Below, piece after piece: positions 1 through 8,289 of a DNA stretch of 21,717 nucleotides. The translations under genes were made by a program, and so were the position numbers. The DNA is taken from assembly GCA_026985945.1 (NCBI GenBank), contig JALSPN010000002.1:1-21717 (forward strand), read 5' to 3'. The DNA comes from Thermodesulfobacteriales bacterium. GTDB taxonomy: Bacteria; Desulfobacterota; Thermodesulfobacteria; Thermodesulfobacteriales; Thermodesulfatatoraceae. Every line of letters starts with the position of its first letter. The first letter of the stretch is position 1. The notes below the pieces were generated by a model. It saw only the letters and a list, made by a program, of their open reading frames with translations. It was not told the origin of the DNA and ran no database searches.

Positions 1-322
1 GGAAGCGAGAGATAGTGGAGTGGTCGGGGACAGGATCAAGGGCGGTGAGGCCGAGGAAGCGGCGGTAGAAGAGGTTACCGTGGAGCATGGTTTCCATTTC
101 AGGGTCGGAGTGGCCGTAAATTTGCTGGATGATGAGGATTTTGAGCATGAGGACGGGGTTGTAGGCCTTGCGGCCGAATTTAGAGGGGTAGAGTTGGGAG
201 AGGATGTTTTCGAAGGGTTTCCAATCGATAAGTTTATTAATGCGAGAGAGGATATCTTCAGGGAGATTTTGGTAGATGAGATGTTCGCCGATAGTTATTG
301 GGGATTTATCTTTTTTAAACAT
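1..322 (-). CDS. IS5-like transposase, N-terminal part (runs off left edge)
   Basis: The reverse strand is open from an ATG at 322 to the window edge, giving 107 residues that begin MFKKDKSPITIGEHLIYQ. They carry the features of the DUF772-type N-terminal domain of IS5-family transposases: an Arg-Lys-Ala-Tyr-Asn-Pro stretch leading into a hydrophobic helix (about residues 50-70), a Ser-Asp-Pro-Glu-Met-Glu segment (72-77), and the hallmark PDHSTISRF at 99-107. The start is supported by an AAAGGAG ribosome-binding site eight bases upstream. The catalytic acidic residues lie beyond the edge, so activity cannot be judged. The plus-strand reading frame over the same bases is only its shadow. Family assignment is from recognised motifs; the exact IS5 subgroup cannot be told here. 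Confidence 0.85.
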   Translation of the reverse strand, partial: MFKKDKSPITIGEHLIYQNLPEDILSRINKLIDWKPFENILSQLYPSKFGRKAYNPVLMLKILIIQQIYGHSDPEMETMLHGNLFYRRFLGLTALDPVPDHSTISRF

Positions 323-506
323 TTGTCAAACTCCTTTAGTTTTTATTTAGCATTAACATGAGAAAGATTGGAGATCAGGGAGTTTTGTAAAGGTCTCTCA
401 TTGAGAGTTATTAGAATTTATCTTTTTTAAACTTTTGTCAAACTCTTCTGATTTTTAGTTTTAAGATAAGAAAAGTTAGAGATTAAGAATTTTCACGAAG
501 CTCTCA
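303..506. repeat. Imperfect tandem direct repeat: duplicated transposase-proximal IS end
   Basis: Positions 303-400 and 414-506 are two diverged copies of the same segment, offset by about 112 bp. The part next to the transposase start is nearly identical (28 of 29 positions over 304-332 versus 416-444 by eye); the rest aligns with small gaps and both copies end in CTCTCA (395-400 and 501-506). Copy 1 is the untranslated leader and first codons of the transposase at 1-322. In copy 2 the ATG has become AAG, the ribosome-binding site is degraded and a stop follows six codons later. I infer a relic of a second, older insertion, or a partial duplication of the IS end. Confidence 0.7.
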
Positions 507-718
507 CAATAATTTTTCCATTGAGAAAGTTTGTGCAAAATTATTTTCCTTTTGCCTTCTCTAAAAAAGATCGGTCTTTTAAGGGGGGAGTTTAAAAATA
601 GCAAATTTTTTAAACCGGCTTCAAAATGAAATCTTCAAGGCTTTTATTTTCAGGGGTTGTATTGAAAGAGAGGGGGTCTATATTAATTCTAGACTTCACA
701 AAAATTTAAAGGAGGGAT
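323..718. other. Gene-free AT-rich stretch between IS and rsfS
   Basis: About 400 bases without a credible gene on either strand. It holds the transposase leader, the second degenerate IS-end copy (to about 506), a perfect but AT-only 13-base palindrome CTCTCATTGAGAG at 395-407, a weak hairpin at 565-580 (AAAAGA, loop TCGG, TCTTTT) and the likely rsfS promoter near 657-684. The outer end of the insertion sequence should lie here, but only one end is in view, so its inverted repeat and target duplication cannot be fixed. Confidence 0.6.
657..684 (+). promoter_or_regulatory. Candidate sigma-70-type promoter for rsfS operon
   Basis: TTGTAT at 657-662 and TATATT at 679-684 are separated by 16 bases, which fits a housekeeping promoter and would start transcription around 690, shortly before the AAAGGAGGG ribosome-binding site at 708-716. 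The surrounding DNA is AT-rich, so chance matches are easy; this is a prediction by eye. Confidence 0.4.
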
Positions 719-1171
719 TTGGTTCGGGTGAAGAAAACCGCTTTGGCTTTAAAGAAAAAGCTATCCCCCACTATTAAAGCTGAAGATCTTGCCAGAAAGC
801 TGGCCCAACTCGTTCTGGACAAAAAGGCCTATGATCTCGTTATTTTAGATGTGCGGGGTTTTTCTTCTTATGCGGATTTTATCCTGATCGCAAGCACCCG
901 TTCGGCAAGGCACGTTCAGGGAGTAGCAGAGGCGGTGGAAGAAGAATTATTCCGTGAGAAGATAGAACCCCTCGGAGTTGAGGGGAAGACAGAGGGGCAA
1001 TGGGTCCTTATGGATTACGGCGACGTGGTCTTGCATCTCTTCTTTGAGCCCGTAAGAGAAGTTTACGACCTGGAAGGCCTCTGGATGGATGCCCCTCGTA
1101 TAGAACCTGAAAGCTGGGGGCTTGTTCTCCCCGAGGCTTCAAAGGAAGGGCCAGAAAATGGAAAACATTAA
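719..1171 (+). CDS. rsfS: Ribosomal silencing factor RsfS
   Basis: RsfS (RsfA/Iojap family) binds large-subunit protein uL14 and blocks subunit joining, slowing translation during starvation; it acts in the cytoplasm. The 150-residue protein is a little longer than the common 105-130. It shows the family core: a helix with [16 protein letters not shown], the strand [17 protein letters not shown] near residues 45-60, and the signature [11 protein letters not shown] followed by [12 protein letters not shown] near 102-126. The start is taken as TTG at 719, three bases after GGAGG; GTG at 728 is an alternative with longer spacing. The gene heads a tight plus-strand cluster and overlaps gpmI by 14 bp, suggesting coupled translation. 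In many bacteria rsfS instead sits next to nadD; that gene is not here. Confidence 0.93.
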   Translation: MVRVKKTALALKKKLSPTIKAEDLARKLAQLVLDKKAYDLVILDVRGFSSYADFILIASTRSARHVQGVAEAVEEELFREKIEPLGVEGKTEGQWVLMDYGDVVLHLFFEPVREVYDLEGLWMDAPRIEPESWGLVLPEASKEGPENGKH

Positions 1172-2711
1172 ACCTCTTCTCCTTATCATTATGGATGGCT
1201 GGGGCTGGCGGGAGGAAAAAGAAGGAAATGCCATCCGCCTGGCCGGGACTCCACATCTCGACGCCTTAAAGGCCGCTTATCCTTTTACCCTCCTTAAGGC
1301 CTCTGGAGAGGCCGTGGGGTTACCGGAAGGGCAGATGGGTAATTCCGAGGTGGGGCACCTAAATATCGGTGCCGGGCGGATCGTTTATCAGGATCTTACA
1401 AGGATCAATCTGGCTATAAAAGATGGTTCTTTTTTTGAAAATCCCGTTTTAAAAGAGGCCTTTCAAAAGGCGCGTGATAAAGGCTCCAGAGTCCACCTTC
1501 TTGGTTTAGTTTCAGACGGTGGGGTTCACAGCCACCTCGAACACCTTTACGCCCTCCTGGAATTTGCCAGAAGGGAAAAACTTCCCGCTCGCACCTTTGT
1601 GCACGCCTTTACAGACGGTCGAGACACTCCCCCCACTAGCGGTCTCGGATATATAAAAGAGCTTCTTAAGAAAATGGCTGAACTTTCCTGTGGAAAAATC
1701 GCCTCGGTATCTGGTCGTTATTACGCCATGGATCGGGACAAACGCTGGGAAAGGACTGCCCTTGCCTATCAGGCCCTGGTCCTCGGCAGAGGGCTTTACG
1801 CTACGGATCCTGTAGAAGCCGTTGAAAGCGCCTATCAGCGAGGGGAAACGGACGAATTCATTAAACCTACCGTTATTCTTGAGGGAGAAAACCCCGTAGC
1901 CACCATAGATGACGACGATGTGGTCATTTTTTTTAACTTCCGTGCGGATCGAGCTCGCCAGCTCACCAGAGCCCTGACAGATCCTGATTTCCACGAATTC
2001 CCGCGGGAGAAGTTTCCACAACTGGCTTATTTCGTGTGCATGACCCTTTATGACGAAACCTTTAACCTGCCGGTAGCCTTCCCACCGGAGCATCTCAAAA
2101 ATATCTGGGGGGAAGTGATCAGCAAGGCGGGTCTTTACCAGTTTCGCACGGCGGAAACGGAAAAATACGCCCACGTGACCTATTTCTTCAACGGCGGGGA
2201 AGAAAGCCCCTTTCCTCGAGAAGAAAGAAAGCTTATTCCCTCCCCTCGCGACGTCCCCACCTACGATTTGAAACCGGAGATGAGCGCCTACGAGGTGACG
2301 GAGGAAGTCATCGCGCGGATAAAAAGTGGCAAATACCAATTTATCGTGATGAATTATGCCAACGGTGATATGGTCGGCCACACCGGTGTCCTTGAAGCTG
2401 CTATCAAAGCCGTAAAGGTAGTGGATGAATGTGTCGGAAGGGTCATTTCAGCCTGGCGCGAATATACAAATGGTGCTCCGGCTCTCATTACCGCGGACCA
2501 CGGAAATTGCGAAATGATGGTTGATCCGGAAACCGGAGGCCCTTTTACGGCCCATACCGCCAACCCCGTCCCCTTTTATCTGATCGACGATCGTTTTAAA
2601 GGTGCCTCCCTTGAGAGAGGGATTCTGGGAGATATTGCTCCTACCGGGCTTTATCTAATGGGCCTTGAGATTCCTAAAGAAATGACAGGCAAAGTCCTCC
2701 TTAAGGTTTGA
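1158..2711 (+). CDS. gpmI: 2,3-bisphosphoglycerate-independent phosphoglycerate mutase
   Basis: GpmI interconverts 3- and 2-phosphoglycerate in glycolysis and gluconeogenesis through a phosphoserine intermediate and two bound metal ions, usually manganese. The 517-residue length is typical. Visible signatures are the N-terminal metal site IIMDGWGW (Asp13), the catalytic serine in [14 protein letters not shown] (Ser63), [23 protein letters not shown], the metal-binding [12 protein letters not shown] and [11 protein letters not shown] near the C-terminus. An upstream in-frame ATG at 1122 would add 12 unrelated residues; I prefer the ATG at 1158 because AAAGGAAGGG lies just upstream at 1141-1150 and homologues begin near this point. 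It overlaps the end of rsfS, and its TGA stop overlaps the next gene's TTG start. Confidence 0.96.
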   Translation: MENIKPLLLIIMDGWGWREEKEGNAIRLAGTPHLDALKAAYPFTLLKASGEAVGLPEGQMGNSEVGHLNIGAGRIVYQDLTRINLAIKDGSFFENPVLKEAFQKARDKGSRVHLLGLVSDGGVHSHLEHLYALLEFARREKLPARTFVHAFTDGRDTPPTSGLGYIKELLKKMAELSCGKIASVSGRYYAMDRDKRWERTALAYQALVLGRGLYATDPVEAVESAYQRGETDEFIKPTVILEGENPVATIDDDDVVIFFNFRADRARQLTRALTDPDFHEFPREKFPQLAYFVCMTLYDETFNLPVAFPPEHLKNIWGEVISKAGLYQFRTAETEKYAHVTYFFNGGEESPFPREERKLIPSPRDVPTYDLKPEMSAYEVTEEVIARIKSGKYQFIVMNYANGDMVGHTGVLEAAIKAVKVVDECVGRVISAWREYTNGAPALITADHGNCEMMVDPETGGPFTAHTANPVPFYLIDDRFKGASLERGILGDIAPTGLYLMGLEIPKEMTGKVLLKV

Positions 2712-4096
2712 GAAGTTTGAAACCGCGGTTTTCTACTCTTCGCAAAATCTTAAGAGTCCTTTTCGTTTATGATGAAGAGGCCCGTCTAAATCTTTTCGAG
2801 CTTTTCCCCCCTCTTAAGTCTTTTTTTGCCAACCGCCGTTACTTCGCTCTGGTGAGGACTTTTGGAGACATCGCCTTCACCATCCTCATTTTAGCAGGCC
2901 TTTTTGGCCCTCAGGACCCGCAGCGGAACGCCATGTTGTTTGTTTCCTGGGGAATATGGTGGACGGGGATTGTTCTTTCCTGGTTTTTTGTAGGGCGGAT
3001 GTGGTGCGGTTTCTGCCCCTTCCCCGGTCTCGGAAGACTCCTTCAACGCCTGGGGCTTTATCGGGCCCAAATCCCTCCACGATGGATTACCAAATACTGC
3101 GCCTACGTGGCCACGCTTCTTTTCGCCCTTATCATCTGGGCTGAAGCCGTGTTTCACATGAAGTATTCCCCCCTGGCAACGGCTATTCTCCTCCTTTCTA
3201 TCCTTTTTGGAGCTACCCTGCTTGCGGTTTTCTTCAAAGGGCAGGCCTGGTGTCGCCATTTCTGCCCCCTGGGGAAAATTATCGGCTCGGCGGCCACTCT
3301 CTCCATCCTTGAGTTTCGGGCTGATCATGAAAAGTGTCGAGGATGTCAAACCTTTGCCTGTAAAAGGGGAAAAGATGGTCTCTCCGGCTGCCCCGTTTAT
3401 CTCGGGGCCTATGCCGCCCGCAACAATCTTATCTGTCTCGTCTGTGGGCACTGTATTCCGCTTTGTGACCGGGATTCTCCGGCCCTCTTCCTCAGGCACC
3501 CTCTAAAAGAGCTCATCATAAACAAGGGGCGTCATCTCACCTGCACTTATATTATCCCCTTTTTGCTTGCCTCTCAGGTAGCCCGTTTTATTCAGGAAAA
3601 GGCCTCCTGGTACCAGGCCTTTAAAGAAAGCCTTTTTGATTCCGAAGCGCTGGCCTTCTCTTTTATCCTGGTTTTCATGTTTGTGGTATTTCTTTTTATT
3701 ATTCGTCTGGGTGCCGAGCTTTTCACCATTTATGAGGACGAACTCTTCGGCCGTTTCTCTCCCATGGTGCCGGTCCTGGTGCCTCTGGCTTTCACCGGTG
3801 AGCTCGTTTACCGGCTGGAATATCTGCCTCATGAGGCCGGAAATTTTCTCCCTACTTTAGGAAGACAGCTGCACCTCTCCTCACTTGAAAGACTTTCTTT
3901 CCAGATATCTGAACGATTTATTCATTTCCTTTTGCCTTTAACTCTTCTGGCTGGTCTTGCAGGAGCAATCGTTACCGCATACCTCCTGGCCTTTCGAGAA
4001 TTTGAAGGCCTGGTGCCCCGTAAAAATTTTGCCATTATCGTGGGGCTGGCCTGTTTGATCGCAGGAATTTATTTTTATTTTGTGATCATACCTTAA
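2708..4096 (+). CDS. NapH/CcoG-like membrane polyferredoxin (4Fe-4S)
   Basis: This 462-residue membrane protein belongs to the broad NapH/NosR/CcoG group, which moves electrons between the membrane and redox partners. By hydropathy I see helices near 50-65, 77-96, 130-150, 155-177, 275-290, 312-333, 410-425 and 445-460. Cysteine motifs are WCGFCPFPG (Cys100, Cys103), WCRHFCPLG (Cys182, Cys186), and two ferredoxin-like sets, Cys210/213/218/228 and Cys243/246/249/253, each able to hold a 4Fe-4S cluster. The extra C-terminal helices are longer than in NapH. The TTG start overlaps the gpmI stop (TTGA). Partner and physiological role are unknown: no nitrate, nitrous-oxide or oxidase genes are nearby, so its place with gpmI and queF may be mere co-transcription. 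Confidence 0.8.
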   Translation: MRSLKPRFSTLRKILRVLFVYDEEARLNLFELFPPLKSFFANRRYFALVRTFGDIAFTILILAGLFGPQDPQRNAMLFVSWGIWWTGIVLSWFFVGRMWCGFCPFPGLGRLLQRLGLYRAQIPPRWITKYCAYVATLLFALIIWAEAVFHMKYSPLATAILLLSILFGATLLAVFFKGQAWCRHFCPLGKIIGSAATLSILEFRADHEKCRGCQTFACKRGKDGLSGCPVYLGAYAARNNLICLVCGHCIPLCDRDSPALFLRHPLKELIINKGRHLTCTYIIPFLLASQVARFIQEKASWYQAFKESLFDSEALAFSFILVFMFVVFLFIIRLGAELFTIYEDELFGRFSPMVPVLVPLAFTGELVYRLEYLPHEAGNFLPTLGRQLHLSSLERLSFQISERFIHFLLPLTLLAGLAGAIVTAYLLAFREFEGLVPRKNFAIIVGLACLIAGIYFYFVIIP

Positions 4097-4107
4097 AGGG
4101 GGTTTTT

Positions 4108-4509
4108 ATGTCTGAGGGACTAAAATACGGTGAAAAAGCCATTTCTGAAGCGGAACTTGAGCCCTGGGAAAACCCTTATCCAGACCGGGATTACCTGATC
4201 GAAATCAGCTTTCCGGAGTTTACCTGCCTGTGCCCCCGCTCGGGTTATCCGGATTTTGCAACCATTTATATCAGTTATATCCCCGATCAGACCATCATTG
4301 AACTTCGATCTTTAAAACTCTGGCTTAACAAATTTCGCAACCGTTATATTTCTCACGAGGCTGCGACCAATGAAATTTTTGACGCCCTCTGGGAGACCCT
4401 CTCCCCCCGATATCTCAAGGTAGTAGGAGATTTCCATCCGCGAGGCAATGTCCATACGGTAATCACCGTGGAGCGCCGCCGGGAAGGTTCTAACGCCCCA
4501 AAAAGTTAA
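4108..4509 (+). CDS. queF: NADPH-dependent 7-cyano-7-deazaguanine reductase QueF
   Basis: QueF reduces the nitrile preQ0 to the amine preQ1, the step before transfer into tRNA in queuosine synthesis. The 133-residue protein is the short, unimodular (Bacillus-like) form. The motif [14 protein letters not shown] contains the catalytic cysteine (Cys42, just before Pro) and the proton-donating Asp49, followed by the substrate and cofactor segment [34 protein letters not shown] precedes the ATG at good spacing. It is the last gene of the plus-strand cluster, and its 3' end overlaps the convergent AsmA-like gene by 20 bp. No other queuosine gene is in view. Confidence 0.96.
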   Translation: MSEGLKYGEKAISEAELEPWENPYPDRDYLIEISFPEFTCLCPRSGYPDFATIYISYIPDQTIIELRSLKLWLNKFRNRYISHEAATNEIFDALWETLSPRYLKVVGDFHPRGNVHTVITVERRREGSNAPKS

Positions 4510-6469
4510 AGATTTTCTCCACCGCCTTTTCTTTGATCTTTTCCTTCACTTCTCTGGCAAGAGCAACTTTGGGCTCTTCGAAAGTCCCTGTAATGGCCAG
4601 TGGGACTTCATAACCCTTTTGCGTGCGGAAAAGAGAGGCCCCCGGAAAACGCCTTCTAAAGTTTTCCGCCATCTTTCCCATAAAGAGCAGGTGAGGCCTG
4701 AGATTGAGACGGCCATCCAGGCCTAGCTGGCCAAAAAGTAATATCTCAAGTCCTTCACGGCTGAATTTTCCCTTAATATCCACCCAGCCGCCTTTTATAG
4801 AGAAGATGGCCTCCCCTTTCTCAAAGGTTAACTTTTTTAGTTCTTCCATTCCCAGAAGGCCTGCCACTACCCTGGAGGCGGGTGTTTCTTTCAATCCCAG
4901 GTTTAAGAATCGCGCCTGGCCTTCGCCAGAAAGGGTCCTCTTGAGGGCCTCCGCCTCAAGCCCTCTCCCCCGGAAAGTTCCTTCTGTCCAGACCTTTCCG
5001 CTGGTGAAATAATTGCTTTCTGCAAGAAATTTCCGGGCCAGAAGAGAAATATCCGCCCCGGCCAGAGAGTAAGAGAAAAGGAGTGCTGGCCTCTCTGGAA
5101 GCCCTGAGACTTTGGCCGAAACCTGGGTAACAGCCCCGGCCAGAAGAAGGGTCAATTCTTTAAGGGAAACCTCGCGTGGCGAGAGGAAAAGTGTGGCCCT
5201 TACATCCTGTCCACACAGTTCGTAACAGACTTCTTTACCGTAAAATTTGATGCGTCCCTTTGCCCCAAGGGCAAACTTCTTTTCCGGAGAAGAAGGCTTT
5301 CGTGTTTTTTTAGAAGCCTTTTCTTTGGAGGCCGGGGTCTTTTCTTCCGGAAGTAAGGCTTTAAGGTCAAGCCTTGGAGTGTAAAGGTCAAGATCAACCT
5401 GGGGAATTTTGGAGGTAAGCAAGATCTTTCCTTTAAGGGAAAGAGGCTCACCGTTTAGTTTTAAATCAAGAAAGGGATTAATGGCCCGGGCTGTGGCCTC
5501 AATCTTCCCTGCAGTTATCACTTCAAGGCCTTCAAGTTTGGCCTGCAAAGGGTTCAGAAAAACTAGCGCCTTATAATCCGGGGCTTTAAGAGTGCCACCA
5601 AGAGATATTTCCAGGTTCATACTTCCGGAAATACCCGGTATCTCAGCCTCCGGGAAAAAATACGGCCTGAGTTTCTGAGCCAGTATTGCCGCCTTTTCAA
5701 GGGAAATCCCTTCCAAAGTAATGGCTCCGTCTAAACGGTTCTCCTCTAGAAGAGAGATTTCACCAGAAGGCTTGCCAGAGAGGATAGCCCCTCCCAGAAG
5801 ATTAAAGCTAACAGTTTCAGCCCGGGTTTGGACCTTGAAACGCACCCTCTCAGCCAAGGGGTATTGGGCCACCGAAAGATCGATTCCCCCCTCGCCCTCG
5901 ATCCCAAGCTTCCCTCCTGAAAGCTTAAGCTGTGCGAGAAGATTTAAGAGGGCCTCTGCAGGAGGATACTCTTTTTTGTCGTCCCGGAAGGAAATCCTGG
6001 CATTTTCGATTCTTATCTGCTGAAAGACTAGGGCCAGACGAGAGGGGCGGGCTTCCTTCTGAGGCCTTTCTGCTGGGCCCTCCCCCAAGAATTTCTGAAA
6101 ATTGTAAGTTCCGTCTCTAAAACGGATGAGGTGAATTTCTGGAGAAATAAAGGCCGCCTCGGTTACTACCAGCTTTCCCTGAAGAAGGGGAGAAAGGCTC
6201 AAGTTCAGACGCAATTCCCTGGCAGAGAGGACCTTCTCTTGGGTCCTGGGTTCCAAAAAGAGGATGCGTTCCACTTTTACTCCCAAAAGCCCCTGCCGGC
6301 TGATTTCTCCTATCTGGACCCTGAGGCCCGTGGCCTCTTCAAGGGGTGAAATAACCAGACTTTTTATGCGCTCTGAGGTGAGATAGCGATTGGCCAAAAA
6401 ATAAACACTCAGTAGAGCAAGCAGGACGATCACCAGGATAACCACCAAAAACTTTCCTACTCTGATCAT
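4490..6469 (-). CDS. AsmA-like envelope protein
   Basis: A 659-residue AsmA/DUF748-type protein: one N-terminal membrane helix (about residues 6-26) acting as an anchor, then a long beta-rich periplasmic region. Relatives (AsmA, TamB, YhdP, YicH) are associated with lipid transport to, and assembly of, the outer membrane. The C-terminal part (about 510-620), with the segment [15 protein letters not shown] and the phrase [17 protein letters not shown], is the AsmA_2-like repeat. A Lys/Pro/Ser-rich linker at about 374-398 splits the protein into two halves. An ATG at 6526 would add 19 residues; I choose 6469 because GAGGGG lies at proper spacing before it and the signal anchor then starts at once. 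It may be cotranscribed with the CDF gene or use its own promoter. Confidence 0.75.
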   Translation of the reverse strand: MIRVGKFLVVILVIVLLALLSVYFLANRYLTSERIKSLVISPLEEATGLRVQIGEISRQGLLGVKVERILFLEPRTQEKVLSARELRLNLSLSPLLQGKLVVTEAAFISPEIHLIRFRDGTYNFQKFLGEGPAERPQKEARPSRLALVFQQIRIENARISFRDDKKEYPPAEALLNLLAQLKLSGGKLGIEGEGGIDLSVAQYPLAERVRFKVQTRAETVSFNLLGGAILSGKPSGEISLLEENRLDGAITLEGISLEKAAILAQKLRPYFFPEAEIPGISGSMNLEISLGGTLKAPDYKALVFLNPLQAKLEGLEVITAGKIEATARAINPFLDLKLNGEPLSLKGKILLTSKIPQVDLDLYTPRLDLKALLPEEKTPASKEKASKKTRKPSSPEKKFALGAKGRIKFYGKEVCYELCGQDVRATLFLSPREVSLKELTLLLAGAVTQVSAKVSGLPERPALLFSYSLAGADISLLARKFLAESNYFTSGKVWTEGTFRGRGLEAEALKRTLSGEGQARFLNLGLKETPASRVVAGLLGMEELKKLTFEKGEAIFSIKGGWVDIKGKFSREGLEILLFGQLGLDGRLNLRPHLLFMGKMAENFRRRFPGASLFRTQKGYEVPLAITGTFEEPKVALAREVKEKIKEKAVEKIFNFLGR

Positions 6470-6497
6470 GAAAAAACCCCTCTTTTGGTTTGTTGGT

Positions 6498-6526
6498 AAT
6501 TTAGTTAAAAAACCGTTTTTTAGCAA
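6498..6526 (-). promoter_or_regulatory. Candidate promoter for the AsmA-like gene
   Basis: On the minus strand TTGCTA (6526-6521) and TAAATT (6503-6498) lie 17 bases apart, 28 bases before the chosen ATG. The spacer holds an A6/T6 hairpin (TAAAAAA, loop CGG, TTTTTTA) that is too AT-rich to be a convincing terminator of the upstream gene. Read-through from the CDF gene, 82 bases upstream, is equally possible. Confidence 0.35.
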
Positions 6527-6551
6527 AAGATTTTATCAAATTTCGGCGTTA

Positions 6552-7795
6552 TCATTTACTTAGAGAGGGGCAGGGAGGATTTTTCTTTATCTCTGCAAGA
6601 GAGGTGTGAGGGCGCAGATAAACCTTGATACCCAGGCTGGTGAGGGCGTAGAAAAAGCCCTTTTCTTCTATCTCTTCCTGCGGGAGTAAAACCGCCTGAA
6701 CCCCTTTTTGATGGAGCCATTCGGCCACTTGAATGCCACGACGCCTCTTTCCCTGAGCGAAAGGATTGGGGATTTCTCTTTCCTCTTTTACTTTAGGCTG
6801 GGGCCCCCGACAATCTATCCGGAGCAGGACAAAGGCCGGAGCACAACCAAAATGAGGAAAAAGATTTCTATTTTTATCTACCGGAACCGCCAGGAGATAT
6901 TCTTTTACTTCTGGTGGCTCGAAGTGGATGATCACCCGGTCAATATCCGGAAAATGATCATATATTTCTTCTTCGATCATGGTGACGATCTCGTGGGCCT
7001 CCTCAAGTGAAGTAACATCTAAAATTATTTCTGCTTCCACAAAGCGAAACCTCCCGGAGCGCCGGCCTGTAAGGCGCTTTATTTTGACCACTTCTGGAAA
7101 GGACCGTATCAGATCTCCGATCCTGGTAAGGACTTCTGGCTCAAGCCCGGCATCGAGCAAAACTTTTAAAGAATCAAGAAATATGTGCCAGCCGATGCGA
7201 ACAATTATCAGGGAAACAAAAAGGGCCGCTACTCTATCGGCCCAGTTTATCCCTAACATGCCGCCTAAAAGGCCGGTCAGGATGACTCCCATGGTCAAAA
7301 ATTCGCTCTTCATATGTTCGGCATCCGCAGCCAGAGAGGGAGAGCCGGTAAGACGCGCCAACCGAACCTCCCAACGGGAAAAAAGCCAGGTTCCCAAAGC
7401 CATAAGCCCCAGGCCTAATATCGCCCAGGGCACCCTTGAAGCCGTTATGGAAGCACTCTCCAGCAGGGCTTTGCGAGCAATTTCATAAGCTGCCAGAAAA
7501 ATGAAAAAGGCCGAGATGAGGGCCGCCAGGTTTTCGAGCTTGTAGAGCCCATAAGGAAAAGCGCTACTCTTTCGTTCCGAAAATTTAAGCCCCAGGAGGA
7601 CCGAAAGAGAACCCACTACATCTGTAAGAGAATGAAGGGCATCAGCCTGCAGGGAAAGACTTCCGCAAAAACGCCCTAAAGGTATTTAGCAATAGCTAAA
7701 GAGAGATTGAGAAGAACGGCCAGAGAGGCCACTTTGAGCAGGGCCTCTTCGGCATTTTCCGGCCTTAGCGAAATATTTTCCTTCGACACCGCCAT
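6552..7795 (-). CDS. CDF-family metal transporter fused to NifX-like domain, frameshifted
   Basis: Cation diffusion facilitators export divalent metals (Zn, Fe, Mn, Co) in exchange for protons. Translation from ATG 7795 gives 39 residues ending LNLSLAIAKYL and then hits TAG at 7678-7676. The reading continues without loss one frame away: after one extra T in the TTT run at 7680-7678 it reads LGRFCGSLSLQADALHSLTD, the expected second helix with its metal-binding Asp/His/Asp (52, 55, 59 in the repaired 414-residue protein). Further on are the fifth-helix motif DAEHMKSEFL, the cytoplasmic CDF domain (about 220-298) and a NifX/NifB-type dinitrogenase-cofactor-like domain (about 301-405, FPHFGCAPAF then IPNPF). 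The open part alone (GTG 7616) lacks helix 1 and that metal site. Either a real mutation or a sequencing error. It overlaps the upstream zinc-ribbon gene by 31 bp. Confidence 0.8.
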
Positions 7796-7941
7796 CCCAT
7801 TTTACCGGGAGGCGGCCCCGGGTTCATCCGTTTTATACGCAAACTCCCGCATCGTGGACAATAAAAGACCCTACCGCTCCCGTAAGGAACCTGCCACTCA
7901 TGACCACAGACAAAACAACGAAATTTGCGCAAGGATTCCAT
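7765..7941 (-). CDS. Small zinc-ribbon protein (58 aa)
   Basis: A 58-residue minus-strand gene running from ATG 7941 to TAA 7765. It has one clear zinc ribbon: FRCFVCGHEW (Cys9, Cys12) and FYCPRCGS (Cys28, Cys31), with a basic, proline-rich tail containing a fifth cysteine (Cys52). The ATG overlaps the stop of the DUF5320 gene (TAATG), a classic translational-coupling arrangement, and the gene in turn overlaps the start of the CDF transporter. The Cys pairs, aromatic spacing and linkage argue for a real gene despite its size. The function is unknown; a role in metal sensing, delivery or nucleic-acid binding would all fit a zinc ribbon. Confidence 0.8.
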   Translation of the reverse strand: MESLRKFRCFVCGHEWQVPYGSGRVFYCPRCGSLRIKRMNPGPPPGKMGWRCRRKIFR

Positions 7942-8225
7942 TAAGAACGCAGCTCTTCTTCGATCTCTTTCAAACGTTCTTTAAGGAGCTTGGCCTCTTC
8001 TTCCAGAACGGCACGCCTTTCTTCTTCCGGCAAAGCTCCCTGCGGCCGCCAGCCTCGACCTCGCCAGAAACGCCAGCACCAACCCCAACCGCGGCCACGG
8101 CCAGGGCCCCAGCCTCTACCCCAACCTATCCTTCTCCGTAAACGCCGTCCAAGACCACACCAACCTAAACCTCTACCTGTGCGAGGACCTTCTCCCCAAG
8201 GACCCGTTCCATTTAAACCCGGCAT
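7941..8225 (-). CDS. DUF5320 family Gly/Arg/Trp-rich protein
   Basis: A 94-residue protein with the DUF5320 opening MPGLNGTGPWGEGPRTGRGLG, a low-complexity Gly/Arg/Trp tract with two cysteines (23 and 50), and a charged helix at about 65-93 (EEERRAVLEEEAKLLKERLK) that could form a coiled coil. Proteins of this family are typically found in anaerobes beside NifX/NifB-type cofactor proteins and related metal-cluster genes, which matches the NifX-like domain encoded two genes downstream. GGAGGGGGG lies four bases before the ATG, a strong ribosome-binding site. Biochemical function is not known; a metal-binding or small assembly role is inference from neighbours. Confidence 0.8.
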   Translation of the reverse strand: MPGLNGTGPWGEGPRTGRGLGWCGLGRRLRRRIGWGRGWGPGRGRGWGWCWRFWRGRGWRPQGALPEEERRAVLEEEAKLLKERLKEIEEELRS

Positions 8226-8260
8226 TTTACCCCCCTCCTTCGTTGTGAAGATTCAATTCT

Positions 8261-8289
8261 AAAATAAAGTTATTGAGACAGAATGTCAA
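8261..8289 (-). promoter_or_regulatory. Promoter of the DUF5320/zinc-ribbon/CDF cluster
   Basis: A consensus TTGACA (8289-8284, minus strand) is followed after exactly 17 bases by TATTTT (8266-8261). The predicted start lies about 30 bases before the strong ribosome-binding site of the DUF5320 gene. The -35 box overlaps the stop codon of thpR, so the metal cluster is likely expressed separately from cinA-thpR. Confidence 0.65.

Noticed and set aside
20..361. Plus-strand 113-codon open frame
   Set aside because: It is the antisense shadow of the transposase at 1-322; the minus strand has the IS5 motifs and a ribosome-binding site.
565..580. Hairpin AAAAGA-TCGG-TCTTTT as a terminator
   Set aside because: The stem has a single G:C pair and is too weak; no gene ends just before it.
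1512..2381. 289-codon open frame on minus inside gpmI, with similar long frames opposite the polyferredoxin (2891-3499) and dnaX (17901-18539)
   Set aside because: No recognisable domain or ribosome-binding site, and the opposite strand is a well-conserved gene in each case.
6504..6524. A6/T6 hairpin as terminator of the CDF gene
   Set aside because: The stem is A:T only and lies inside the spacer of a plausible promoter; termination there is not convincing.
7676..7690. Programmed -1 frameshifting in the CDF gene
   Set aside because: The site lacks an X-XXY-YYZ heptamer and no clear downstream stimulatory stem was seen; a plain one-base deletion explains it.
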